From NCBI RefSeq assembly GCF_036227205.1, contig NZ_CP109442.1:4402001-4466000 (forward strand): a stretch of 64,000 nt of DNA, read 5' to 3'. The position numbers and the translations under genes were made by a program. The notes beneath the pieces were generated by a model. It made no database searches. It was not told the origin of the DNA and was given only the letters and a program-made list of their open reading frames with translations. How positions within the stretch are numbered: the first letter of the stretch is position 1; every line of letters begins with the position of its first letter. The stretch is from Amycolatopsis sp. NBC_01480 (lineage in GTDB: Bacteria > Actinomycetota > Actinomycetes > Mycobacteriales > Pseudonocardiaceae). This document shows positions 35,663 through 43,316 of this stretch, in pieces.

Positions 35663-37248
35663 GGCGCACCGTTTTCCTCCTCATCCCGGCGCTGCTCCTA
35701 GCCCTGACCCCGACCGCATCCGCCCAGGACCTGCCCACCTTGCCGCAGAGCGCGGAGGTCACCCTGAAAGTCCAGCGTGACGGCAGCCTGTCCGTCACCG
35801 AGGCCGTCTCCGTGCCCGAGGGCACCTCGATGACCCGGCGCATCGCCCTGCGCGCGCCGGCCGACGACGACCAGGATCGGCTGCTCACCGTCCGGGACCT
35901 GAGCATCGAGGGCGCCGGCAGCTCCGAGACCTCGGCCGACGCCGTGACGCTCGACCTGCGCGGCGGTACCTCGATCGTCCAGTACACGGTGGACGGTGCG
36001 GTCGGGGCGGGCCGCGGCGTCGAGCGGGTGACGTGGGATCTCGCGGGTGGCTGGGACACGCGGCTGGAGCTGGTGCGAGCGACGTTCGCCGCGCCGAGGG
36101 TGCCGGACGCGCTGACCTGCCTCGCCGGTCCGCCCGGGACGGCCACCCCGTGCGGGGCCGCGCAGATCGACCACTCCGGCCTCACCCGCGTCCAGGTGCC
36201 GAACCTCGCCGCGGGCCAGCGCGTGGAGCTGACGGCCGAGCTGCCGGGCGGCACCGTGCCGGTCACCGAGCGGCTGGTGCCGTCGAAGACCGTGGCGGGC
36301 GCGATCTCGGCGTCGGCCCCGGTGTGGTGGGCCTGGGGCGCGTTCGCGGTGCTGCTGCTGGCGGCGCTGGCGCTGGTGGCGTTCCTGCGCCGCCGGGACG
36401 CCGCGCCCGTCGTGCCGATGCCGGTGGACCTGCTGTCGGACGGCCAGTTCTCCTCACCCGACGGCGTGCTGCCCGGCCACGTCGGCCCGCTGCTCACCGG
36501 CCGTGCCGACGCCGTCGACCTCGCCGCGACCGTGCTGGACCTGTGCGTGCGGAACTACATCTGGGTCAGCGAGGACGGCCCGCGCGACTGGGTGCTCGTC
36601 CGCCGGAACCCGCCGGACGAGCAGCTCGGCCGGTTCGAGCGCACGGTGTACGAGGCCGTGCTGCCGGGGGAGTCGGCGAAGGTGTCGTCGCTGGCCCCGT
36701 TCCAGACCGGCGTGCTGGCCGACGTCCTCCGTCGCCGCTGGCTCTCCCGTCGCGGCGCGAAGCTGGCACGGGCCGGCGCGCGACTGTGCCTGTACGGCGT
36801 CTTCCTGACGGTTCTGCTCACCTTCACCGTCGGCTACGCCCAGCTCGGCCTCGTGGTGATCGCTTGTGGAGTCGCGCTCTCGCTCGGGTCCCGTCTGCTC
36901 CCGGCGCGCACGACGTCAGGCCTGCTCCTGCGCCGCCGCTTACTCGGCCTGCGCGCTCGGCTGGCGGCGCCGGACCCCGCGCGTCTCACCGCCGCGGACC
37001 GAGAGCTGCTGTTCTCCCGCGCCCTCCCGTATGCACTCGCGCTCGGCGAAGCCGATCAATGGGTGACGGCCTTCGCGGCGCCCGGCCGTTCGCCACAGGC
37101 GTACTGGTACGGGACGGTCGCCGAAGGCCCGGCCGCAGTGGCCGCGACCAGCGGTTTCACGGCCGCGCTGGTCGCCGCGTTCGCCTCGGCGCACCACGGG
37201 GTGAGAGGCATCCGACCGGACGCACCGAGGGACCCCGCTCCTGCGTAG
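35659..37248 (+). CDS. DUF2207 membrane protein, copy 2
   Basis: 529 aa with a clear signal peptide (MRRTVFLLIPALLLALTPTASAQ) and the same plan as its upstream neighbour: external domain (LTYTVDGA-type VQYTVDGAVGAG, AGGWDTRL, cysteine pair LTCLAG / PCGAAQ), TM near residue 225 (VWWAWGAFAVLLLAALALVAFLRR), cytoplasmic winged-helix-like part (DAVDLAATVLDLCVRNYIWV ... LGRFERTVYEAVLPGES) and a hydrophobic pair near 380-415. A C-terminal extension of about 100 residues is absent from copy 1. The stop TAG doubles as part of the -10 hexamer for the next gene. Confidence 0.82.
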   Translation: MRRTVFLLIPALLLALTPTASAQDLPTLPQSAEVTLKVQRDGSLSVTEAVSVPEGTSMTRRIALRAPADDDQDRLLTVRDLSIEGAGSSETSADAVTLDLRGGTSIVQYTVDGAVGAGRGVERVTWDLAGGWDTRLELVRATFAAPRVPDALTCLAGPPGTATPCGAAQIDHSGLTRVQVPNLAAGQRVELTAELPGGTVPVTERLVPSKTVAGAISASAPVWWAWGAFAVLLLAALALVAFLRRRDAAPVVPMPVDLLSDGQFSSPDGVLPGHVGPLLTGRADAVDLAATVLDLCVRNYIWVSEDGPRDWVLVRRNPPDEQLGRFERTVYEAVLPGESAKVSSLAPFQTGVLADVLRRRWLSRRGAKLARAGARLCLYGVFLTVLLTFTVGYAQLGLVVIACGVALSLGSRLLPARTTSGLLLRRRLLGLRARLAAPDPARLTAADRELLFSRALPYALALGEADQWVTAFAAPGRSPQAYWYGTVAEGPAAVAATSGFTAALVAAFASAHHGVRGIRPDAPRDPAPA

Positions 37249-37251
37249 GGT
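37246..37251 (+). promoter_or_regulatory. -10 element of a leaderless promoter for the M16 peptidase pair
   Basis: TAGGGT ends 6 nt before ATG 37258 and includes the TAG stop of the preceding gene. Confidence 0.55.
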
Positions 37252-37257
37252 GGGGGC

Positions 37258-38562
37258 ATGGCCGATCCCGAACTCGTCCGCTTCACCACCGACAACGGTC
37301 TGCGCGTGGTGCTCGCCCCGGACCCGACCGCGCCGGTTGTCGGGGTCAGCGTGCACTACGACGTGGGCTTCCGTTCCGAGCCGGAGGGGCTGACGGGGTT
37401 CGCGCACCTCTTCGAGCACCTGATGTTCCAGGGCAGCGAGAGCCTGGAGAAGCTCGCCCACTTCCGGCACGTGCAGTCCAGCGGCGGGACCTTCAACGGG
37501 TCCACCCACCCGGACTACACGGACTACTTCGAGGTGCTGCCCTCGGCGGCGCTCGAGCGCGCGCTGTTCCTCGAGGCCGACCGCATGCGCGCGCCGAAGC
37601 TGACCGCGGAGAACCTGGCGAACCAGATCGAGGTCGTCAAGGAGGAGATCCGCCTCAACGTGCGGAACCGGCCGTACGGCGGCTTCCCGTGGATCCTGCT
37701 CCCGCCGGTGCTGTACAACACTTTCGCGAACGCCCACGACGGTTACGGCGCGTTCGAGGATCTCGAGGGCGCCACCCTGGAGGACTGCGCGGCGTTCTTC
37801 GACACCTTCTACTCCCCGGCGAACGCGGTGCTCACCGTCGCCGGCGACTTCGAGGTGGAGAACGCGAAGGCACTGATCGAGAAGCACTTCGGCGACGTCC
37901 CGTACCGGCCCGCGCCGCCGCGCCGCTCGTTCGCCGAGCCCGCGCCCACCAGCGAGCTGTACGGGGAGCACCAGGACGCGCACGCGCCGCTGCCCGCGCT
38001 CGCCGTGGGCTACCGCATGCCGGACCCGATCAACGACCTCGACGGCTACCTCGCGTACCTGGTGCTCGCCAGCGTGCTGACCGACGGCGACGGCTCCCGG
38101 CTGCAGCAGCGGCTGGTGCACCGCGAGCCGCTGGTGGTCGACATCGGCGCGGGCGCCGGGCTGTTCGGCCCGTTCGAGGCCCGCGATCCGGACACGTTCA
38201 CCATCACCGCGATCCACCCGCCGGACGTTTCGCGCGAGCGCGTGCTCGCCGCCCTCGACGAGGAGCTGGAGAAGCTCGCGGCGACGGCGCCGGACGAGCA
38301 GGAACTCAAGAAGGTCACCGCCCGCTGGGCCGCGAGCCTGCACTCGGAGCACGACCGGCTGGTGTCGCGCACGCTGGCCTTCGGCGCGTTCGAGCTGCTG
38401 TACGGCGACGCGACGCTGGTGCACCGGCTGGCCGACCGCATGTCGGCGATCACCGGCGAGGCGGTGTCGGCCGCGGCGAAGGCGCTGCGCCCGGACTCGC
38501 GCGCCGTGCTGGTCGTGAAGCCGGCCGATTCCGAAGCTTCTGAAGGGACGAACGAACAGTGA
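37258..38562 (+). CDS. M16 zinc metallopeptidase, catalytic subunit
   Basis: 434 aa with the inverted zinc motif HLFEH (H50-E53-H54, in GLTGFAHLFEHLMFQGS) and the downstream glutamate ligand in NQIEVVKEEIRLNV. The second M16 half carries the usual GYRMPDPINDLDGYLAYLVLASVLTDGDGSRL. Short bacterial M16B enzymes form a clam-shell with a partner of equal size; the inactive partner is encoded next with a GTGA overlap. No signal peptide is present, so it acts in the cytoplasm, probably on peptides. Confidence 0.9.
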   Translation: MADPELVRFTTDNGLRVVLAPDPTAPVVGVSVHYDVGFRSEPEGLTGFAHLFEHLMFQGSESLEKLAHFRHVQSSGGTFNGSTHPDYTDYFEVLPSAALERALFLEADRMRAPKLTAENLANQIEVVKEEIRLNVRNRPYGGFPWILLPPVLYNTFANAHDGYGAFEDLEGATLEDCAAFFDTFYSPANAVLTVAGDFEVENAKALIEKHFGDVPYRPAPPRRSFAEPAPTSELYGEHQDAHAPLPALAVGYRMPDPINDLDGYLAYLVLASVLTDGDGSRLQQRLVHREPLVVDIGAGAGLFGPFEARDPDTFTITAIHPPDVSRERVLAALDEELEKLAATAPDEQELKKVTARWAASLHSEHDRLVSRTLAFGAFELLYGDATLVHRLADRMSAITGEAVSAAAKALRPDSRAVLVVKPADSEASEGTNEQ

Positions 38563-39938
38563 CTTCGGCTACGCATCGCAGTGCGGCGGAGATCGGCCGC
38601 ACGGCCACGGGGCCGCGCCCGCTGCCTCCGCTGGGGTCGCAGTCCCCGGCCGCCGAGCTGTCCCATGTGGACACGACGCTGAGCAACGGCCTGCGGGTGG
38701 TGGCCGTGCGGAAGGCGACCGTGCCGCTGGTCGAGGTCCGCGTCTGGATCCCGTTCGCGGGCGAGGACAAGCTGCACCCGGCCACCGCGGAGGTGCTGGC
38801 GGAGACCCTGCTCACCGGCACCGCGCGCCGCGATCGGGTCGAGATCGACGCCGAGCTGGCGCTGATCGGCGGCGACCTCGGCACCGGCGTCGACCCGGAA
38901 CGCCTGTACGTCACCGGTTCCGCGCTGTCCAGCGGCCTGCCGACGCTGCTCGACGTGCTCGGCGACGTGTTCACCGGCGCGGCCTACACCGACGCCGAGG
39001 TGGGCCGCGAGCGTGAGCGGCTGATCGAGCGCATCGCGGTCTCGCGCACGCAGCCGCGCACGATCGCGCGGGAGGCGTTGCAGAAGCAGCGTTACGGCGA
39101 CCACCCGGCCACCCGCGAGGTGCCGGAGGCCGCCGACGTCGAGGTGGTGACGCCGGAGCAGGTGCGGGCGCTGCACGCGGCTTCGGTGCTGCCGCGCGGT
39201 TCCGTGCTGGTGATCGTCGGCGACATCGACCCGCAGACCGTGCCGGGCGACCTCGAGCGCGCGCTCGGCGGCTGGGCGTCGGACCGCTCCGCGCCGCGGC
39301 TGCCCGCGCTGCCCGAGCTGACCGGCGGCAACGTGCTGCTGGTGCCGCGCTCCGGTGCCGTCCAGTCGCAGATCCGGCTGTCCGCGCAGACGGTGCCGCG
39401 CACCGACCCGCGTTACGCCGCGGTGCAGCTGGCGAACCTGGCGTACGGCGGCTACTTCTCCTCGCGCCTGGTGGAGAACATCCGTGAGGACAAGGGTTAC
39501 ACGTACGGCGCGCACTCGGGCTTCGAGTTCACGGACCAGAACGCGACGGTGAACGTCGACGCCGACACGGCGAACGAGGTGACGGCCGCGGCGCTGCTCG
39601 AGACGCGCTACGAGCTGGGCCGCCTCGGCCTGGTGCCGCCGACCGGCGTCGAGGTCGAGTCGGTGCGGCAGTACGCGATCGGCTCGCTGCTCACCTCGAC
39701 GTCCTCGCAGTCCGGCCTGGCCGGGCAGGTGATGGCGCTCGCATCGACCGGCCTGGGCGTCGAGTGGCTGCAGGAGCACCCGGCGCGGGTCGCGGCGGTG
39801 ACGGAGGAGGAGGTCGCCCAGGCGGCGCTGGACTTCTTCGCGCCCAAGCGGTTCACCGGCGTGGTCGTGGGCGACGCGGATCTGCTGGCCCCGAAGCTCA
39901 CCGCGCTCGGCGACGTCACGGTCGGCGAAGAGGCCTGA
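38559..39938 (+). CDS. M16 peptidase-like protein, non-catalytic partner
   Basis: 459 aa of the same fold, but the HxxEH site is replaced (IPFAGEDKLHPATAEVLAETLLTGT), so it cannot bind zinc. It keeps the substrate-binding region YFSSRLVENIREDKGYTYGAHSGFEF, where R and Y residues of the inactive partner complete the active site of the catalytic subunit in characterised M16B heterodimers. Overlap with the catalytic gene indicates equimolar synthesis. The stop overlaps the nudC start. Confidence 0.88.
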   Translation: MTSATHRSAAEIGRTATGPRPLPPLGSQSPAAELSHVDTTLSNGLRVVAVRKATVPLVEVRVWIPFAGEDKLHPATAEVLAETLLTGTARRDRVEIDAELALIGGDLGTGVDPERLYVTGSALSSGLPTLLDVLGDVFTGAAYTDAEVGRERERLIERIAVSRTQPRTIAREALQKQRYGDHPATREVPEAADVEVVTPEQVRALHAASVLPRGSVLVIVGDIDPQTVPGDLERALGGWASDRSAPRLPALPELTGGNVLLVPRSGAVQSQIRLSAQTVPRTDPRYAAVQLANLAYGGYFSSRLVENIREDKGYTYGAHSGFEFTDQNATVNVDADTANEVTAAALLETRYELGRLGLVPPTGVEVESVRQYAIGSLLTSTSSQSGLAGQVMALASTGLGVEWLQEHPARVAAVTEEEVAQAALDFFAPKRFTGVVVGDADLLAPKLTALGDVTVGEEA

Positions 39939-40957
39939 TGACCGCCCCGTACACGCTCGGCTCGCTCCCGACGCTGTCCCGGTCCACTGTGGACCGTCAG
40001 GAGATGTTGCGCACCAACCCGGAGCGGCTCGCCGCGAAGTGGCCGACGGCCCGGGTGGTGCTGCTCGACGACACCGGGCGCACCCCGGTGGTCGAGGGCA
40101 CCACCTCGCTGGCCACGCGCAAGGCGGCCAACTACGGCAGCGAGCCGCCCGCCGACGCGGTGTTCCTCGGCGAGTGGGAGGACACCGACTACTGGTCGCT
40201 GCCCGGCCGCGCCGAGGGCGACGCGGACACCGTGCGGATGGCCGGCAGCTGGGGTTTCGTCGAGGAGGTCCCGCGGGTCGACGGCGAGATCTGGGTCGAG
40301 CTGCGCGGTCACGGCGACCTGCTGGACGACACGTCGGCCGGCCTGTTCACCACCGCCCAGGCGCTGCGGAACTGGCGCCGCCAGGCGAAATACTGCACCC
40401 GCGACGGCTCGCCGACCGAGCTGATCCAGTTCGGCTGGGCCAGCCGCTGCGCGGCGAACGGGCACGAGGAGTACCCGCGGACGGACCCGGCGGTGATCTG
40501 CCTGGTGCACGACTACGAAGGCGCCAACGGCTCGCGCGTGCTGCTCGCGCGCCAGCCGGTGTGGCCCGCGGGCCGCTACTCGGTGCTGGCAGGCTTCGTC
40601 GAGGCCGGCGAATCGCTGGAAGGCTGTGTCGAGCGCGAGATCCTCGAGGAAGTCGGCGCGAAGGTGTCCGACGTGCGGTACCTGGGCAGCCAGCCCTGGC
40701 CGTTCCCGCGCTCGATCATGCTGGGCTTCACCGCCCGCGCCGACCCGTCGGTGCCGCTGGTCCCCGCGGACGGCGAGATCGAGGAAGCCCTGTGGGTCAC
40801 CCGCGAGGAGGTCCGCGCGGCCTTCCGCAACAGCCAGGTCCGCAACGAGGGCGCCGTCCCGACCCCCATCGCCGGCGGCGCAGCGGAAATCATCCTCCCC
40901 GGCAACTCCTCGATCGCCCGCGTGATGCTCAAAGCCTGGGCCGACGCGGACGAGTGA
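39938..40957 (+). CDS. nudC: NAD(H) pyrophosphatase / NAD-cap hydrolase NudC
   Basis: 339 aa. The Nudix box GFVEAGESLEGCVEREILEEVGAKV and the NudC signature SQPWPFPRSIMLGF are intact, so it should hydrolyse NAD(H) and remove 5' NAD caps from RNA. The zinc ribbon before the Nudix domain is altered. The usual CxxC...CxxC reads CTRD ... CAAN with a His two residues later (CAANGHEEYPR), so two of the four cysteines are missing. It keeps its Rv3199c-like place downstream of AdnAB and the K+ channel, though 15 kb of other genes intervene. Confidence 0.92.
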   Translation: MTAPYTLGSLPTLSRSTVDRQEMLRTNPERLAAKWPTARVVLLDDTGRTPVVEGTTSLATRKAANYGSEPPADAVFLGEWEDTDYWSLPGRAEGDADTVRMAGSWGFVEEVPRVDGEIWVELRGHGDLLDDTSAGLFTTAQALRNWRRQAKYCTRDGSPTELIQFGWASRCAANGHEEYPRTDPAVICLVHDYEGANGSRVLLARQPVWPAGRYSVLAGFVEAGESLEGCVEREILEEVGAKVSDVRYLGSQPWPFPRSIMLGFTARADPSVPLVPADGEIEEALWVTREEVRAAFRNSQVRNEGAVPTPIAGGAAEIILPGNSSIARVMLKAWADADE

Positions 40958-41003
40958 CTCGTGAGTGTTCATGACGGTTAGAACCGTCATGAACACTCAC
41001 GAG
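40958..41003. terminator. Palindromic repeat family A copy 3, between convergent genes
   Basis: A perfect stem: arms 40961-40979 (GTGAGTGTTCATGACGGTT) and 40982-41000 around AG, extended by CTC/GAG to 22 bp. The SDR stop codon (40999-40997 on the minus strand) is supplied by the right arm, and the nudC stop ends 1 bp before the element. Likely bidirectional terminator. Confidence 0.85.
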
Positions 41004-41878
41004 AAGTAATGGCCCTGCTCGATGTCCTCGATGAGGCCCGGGTGGGTGGGCGTCCAGCCGAGGAGCTCCCGGGTGATGGCGCTGGAGGCGGGCATGTCGG
41101 TGCCGAGCAGGCGCACGACCATGCCCTCGTACTCGGTGGCGGGCAAGGACTTGGCCGGCAGGCCGAGGTGCCGGCCGATGGCTTCGGCAATGTCGCGGAC
41201 CGGCACGCCTTCGTCGCCGACCGCGTGGAGCACCGCGCCGGCGGGTGCCTTCTCGATGGCCAGCCGGTAGAGGCTCGCAGCGTCCTTCACGTGGACGGCG
41301 GGCCAGCGGCTGGTCCCGTCGCCGAGGTAGCCGGACACGCCCTTGGCCTGGGCCAAAGTGACGAGCCGGGGGACGAATCCGTGCCGGTCGCCCTCGCCGT
41401 GCACTGAGCGCGGCAGCATGACCAGGCAGGATCGAACGCCCTGGTCGGCGGCGGCCAGCGCGGCCCGCATGTTCGTGATGCGGGCCGCGATCGGTCCTTC
41501 GGCGATGAGTTCGTCGCGCTCGGTCGCGGGTCGTCCGGGCCGGACGAGCGTTCCGCCGGAGACCACCAAGGGCTTGCCGGAACCGGCGAGGCTGGTGGCA
41601 AAAGTGTTGATGGCCAAGGCATCCGTCCGCGTCGCGGCCTCGGTTGTGCTGGGCACGACAAAGGCCAGATGGATGACGCCGTCGCTGTCGAGGGCGCCGG
41701 CCCGCAGCACGTCGAGGTCGTTCAGGTCGCCGCGCACCACCTCGGCACCCAGCTCGGCGACGGCTTTTGCGGCGGCGTCCGAGCGGGCCAGCCCGAGGAC
41801 CTGATGGCCGGCGTCGAGGAGTTCGGGGACTACGGCTGAGCCGATCCAGCCGGAGGCACCGGTGACGAAGACGCGCAT
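40997..41878 (-). CDS. NAD(P)-dependent SDR/epimerase-type oxidoreductase
   Basis: 293 aa of the extended short-chain dehydrogenase type, with the nucleotide motif VTGASGWIGSAVVPELL at residues 5-21, then ARSDAAAKAV and DGVIHLAFV. The catalytic YxxxK is not evident; the expected region reads HGEGDRHGFVPRLVTLA, so activity may differ from classical epimerases. The substrate is unknown. GGAG precedes ATG 41878. It is divergent from a TetR gene, with two matching operators between them, so it is very likely repressed by that TetR. Confidence 0.85.
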   Translation of the reverse strand: MRVFVTGASGWIGSAVVPELLDAGHQVLGLARSDAAAKAVAELGAEVVRGDLNDLDVLRAGALDSDGVIHLAFVVPSTTEAATRTDALAINTFATSLAGSGKPLVVSGGTLVRPGRPATERDELIAEGPIAARITNMRAALAAADQGVRSCLVMLPRSVHGEGDRHGFVPRLVTLAQAKGVSGYLGDGTSRWPAVHVKDAASLYRLAIEKAPAGAVLHAVGDEGVPVRDIAEAIGRHLGLPAKSLPATEYEGMVVRLLGTDMPASSAITRELLGWTPTHPGLIEDIEQGHYFS

Positions 41879-41902
41879 GGGAGTTCTCCTGCGGTGAGTG
41901 AG

Positions 41903-41923
41903 TGATGCGATCGAGTCGCATCA
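41903..41923. promoter_or_regulatory. TetR operator 1 (perfect palindrome)
   Basis: TGATGCGA (41903-41910) and TCGCATCA (41916-41923) form a perfect inverted repeat with a 5-bp spacer. It lies between a possible -10 (TAGCGT on the minus strand, about 41930-41925) and the SDR start. Confidence 0.75.
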
Positions 41924-41936
41924 ACGCTAGCACAAG

Positions 41937-41957
41937 TGATGCGACCCAGTCGCCTTG
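41937..41957. promoter_or_regulatory. TetR operator 2 (one intact half-site)
   Basis: TGATGCGA (41937-41944) repeats the left half-site of operator 1 exactly and is followed after the same 5-bp spacer by TCGCCTTG, which keeps only part of the right half. It sits just before the -10 TAGACT (41960-41965) of the tetR gene. Centre-to-centre distance to operator 1 is 34 bp. Confidence 0.65.
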
Positions 41958-41959
41958 CT

Positions 41960-41965
41960 TAGACT
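41960..41965 (+). promoter_or_regulatory. -10 element of a leaderless promoter for the TetR gene
   Basis: TAGACT ends 6 nt before GTG 41972. Confidence 0.6.
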
Positions 41966-41971
41966 GGTCCG

Positions 41972-42562
41972 GTGAGTAGATGGGCGCCGGACGCGCGCGA
42001 GCGCCTCGAGGCCGCGGCGCTGGACCTGTTCGTGAAGAACGGGTACGAGGAGACGACCGTCGCGCAGATCGCTGATCGGGCCGGGCTGAACCGCGCCACG
42101 TTCTTCCGGCACTTCGCCGACAAACGGGAGGTCTTGTTCGGCGGTGAGGACGTGCTGGCCGGGCTGTTCGGCGACGCCGTCCGGGCGGCCCCGCCGGGCG
42201 CGACGCTCACCGAGTGCCTGCGGGCCGCGCTCACGGCCGCCGAGGTCGCGATGACCCCGCAGCGGCGGGCCAAAGCCCTTCAACGCGTGCAGGTGGTTGC
42301 GGCGAACGCCGAGGCGCAGGAACGGGGACTGCTCAAGTACGCCCGGATCTCCGCCTCGATCAGCGACGCCCTGCGTGCCCGTGGCGCGGACGACCTGACT
42401 GCCCGGCTGGGCGCGGAAGTGGGCATGCTCGCCTTCCGCATCGCCCTCGAACGCTGGATGGCGTCGGAGAACGAGGACTTCGCGCGCCATGCTGCCGCGG
42501 CCTTGAACGAGGTGCAGGAATGCGCGGCCAGACTCGATTCGCTTCCTCAATCGCCTCCGTGA
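41972..42562 (+). CDS. TetR/AcrR-family transcriptional regulator
   Basis: 196 aa. The N-terminal helix-turn-helix (RERLEAAALDLFVKNGYEETTVAQIADRAGLNRATFFRHFADKREVLF) is classical TetR. The C-terminal ligand domain is divergent, as usual. It is a single gene ending 22 bp before the convergent espG stop, with no hairpin. The two palindromes upstream make autoregulation and control of the SDR gene likely; the ligand may be the SDR substrate. Confidence 0.9.
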   Translation: MSRWAPDARERLEAAALDLFVKNGYEETTVAQIADRAGLNRATFFRHFADKREVLFGGEDVLAGLFGDAVRAAPPGATLTECLRAALTAAEVAMTPQRRAKALQRVQVVAANAEAQERGLLKYARISASISDALRARGADDLTARLGAEVGMLAFRIALERWMASENEDFARHAAAALNEVQECAARLDSLPQSPP

Positions 42563-42584
42563 TGTTCAAAGCCGGGCGTCGGGC

Positions 42585-43316
42585 TCACTGGGAGCGGAGG
42601 TCGGATTCGAGCCGCTGGAGCCGGTGGGCCACGTCCTGGGCACTCGCGGCGGCGACGCTCAGCCAGCCCTCGCTCACCGAGGCGATGAAGCGTCCCTGCT
42701 CGGTGTCGATCCAGTAGGGCGGAGTCTCGTTGCGGATGCGCTTCCCGCCGCTGCGTACTGCGGCATACAGCCGTCCGACGTGCACGCGGGGCAACTGCAT
42801 CCATTCCGCGGCGCGGCGGGCGTCGCGGGCGCTGTTGGTCCGGCTGGGCGGGGCGTCGCCCGCGAGCACGGCCGTGTAGTCCTCTTCCGAGCAGGACAGC
42901 GAGTGCATCCGCGCGACGGGTGGGGTGTCAGGCAGCGCTGTCGCCAGGTCCCACGCTGCCGTCTCGGCGGAGCTGGGGAAGAGGTGCACCGTCTCGTCGT
43001 CGGCGACGGCGAGTACCGCGTCGCGTCCCTGCGACGCTGCTTGGAGCGTGACGTCGCGACCGGAAATCCGTGCCCAGCAATAGTGATCGACGGCCGGACG
43101 CTGCAGCAGCGTGACGACGTCGGCGAAGTCTCGGGACCGCCAGCCGACGCGTTGGAGTTCCGCGTCGGCCCGCGCCGCGAGCTGGTCCTGTTCATCCGGC
43201 GGGTACCACTTCTCCCCGCCGATCAGCGTCGGGTGGAGTTCACCGCCGTCCAGCCGTCGCACCAGGTTCTGGTACGCCTCCCGGCTCAGTTTCAGCGGCG
43301 CACGCAGCACGCTCAC
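42585..43316 (-). CDS. EspG-family ESX (type VII) secretion-associated protein
   Basis: 243 aa of the EspG family (PF14011 type), which in mycobacteria are cytosolic chaperones that bind the tips of PE-PPE dimers and deliver them to ESX secretion systems. Recognisable regions are the N-terminal RAPLKLSREAYQNLVRRLDGGELHPTL and the central DVTLQAASQGRDAVLAVADDETVHLFP. It is last in an operon behind a WXG/PPE-like gene and overlaps it (GTGA). No ESX core components (EccA-E, MycP) are in the window. Confidence 0.85.
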   Translation of the reverse strand: MSVLRAPLKLSREAYQNLVRRLDGGELHPTLIGGEKWYPPDEQDQLAARADAELQRVGWRSRDFADVVTLLQRPAVDHYCWARISGRDVTLQAASQGRDAVLAVADDETVHLFPSSAETAAWDLATALPDTPPVARMHSLSCSEEDYTAVLAGDAPPSRTNSARDARRAAEWMQLPRVHVGRLYAAVRSGGKRIRNETPPYWIDTEQGRFIASVSEGWLSVAAASAQDVAHRLQRLESDLRSQ

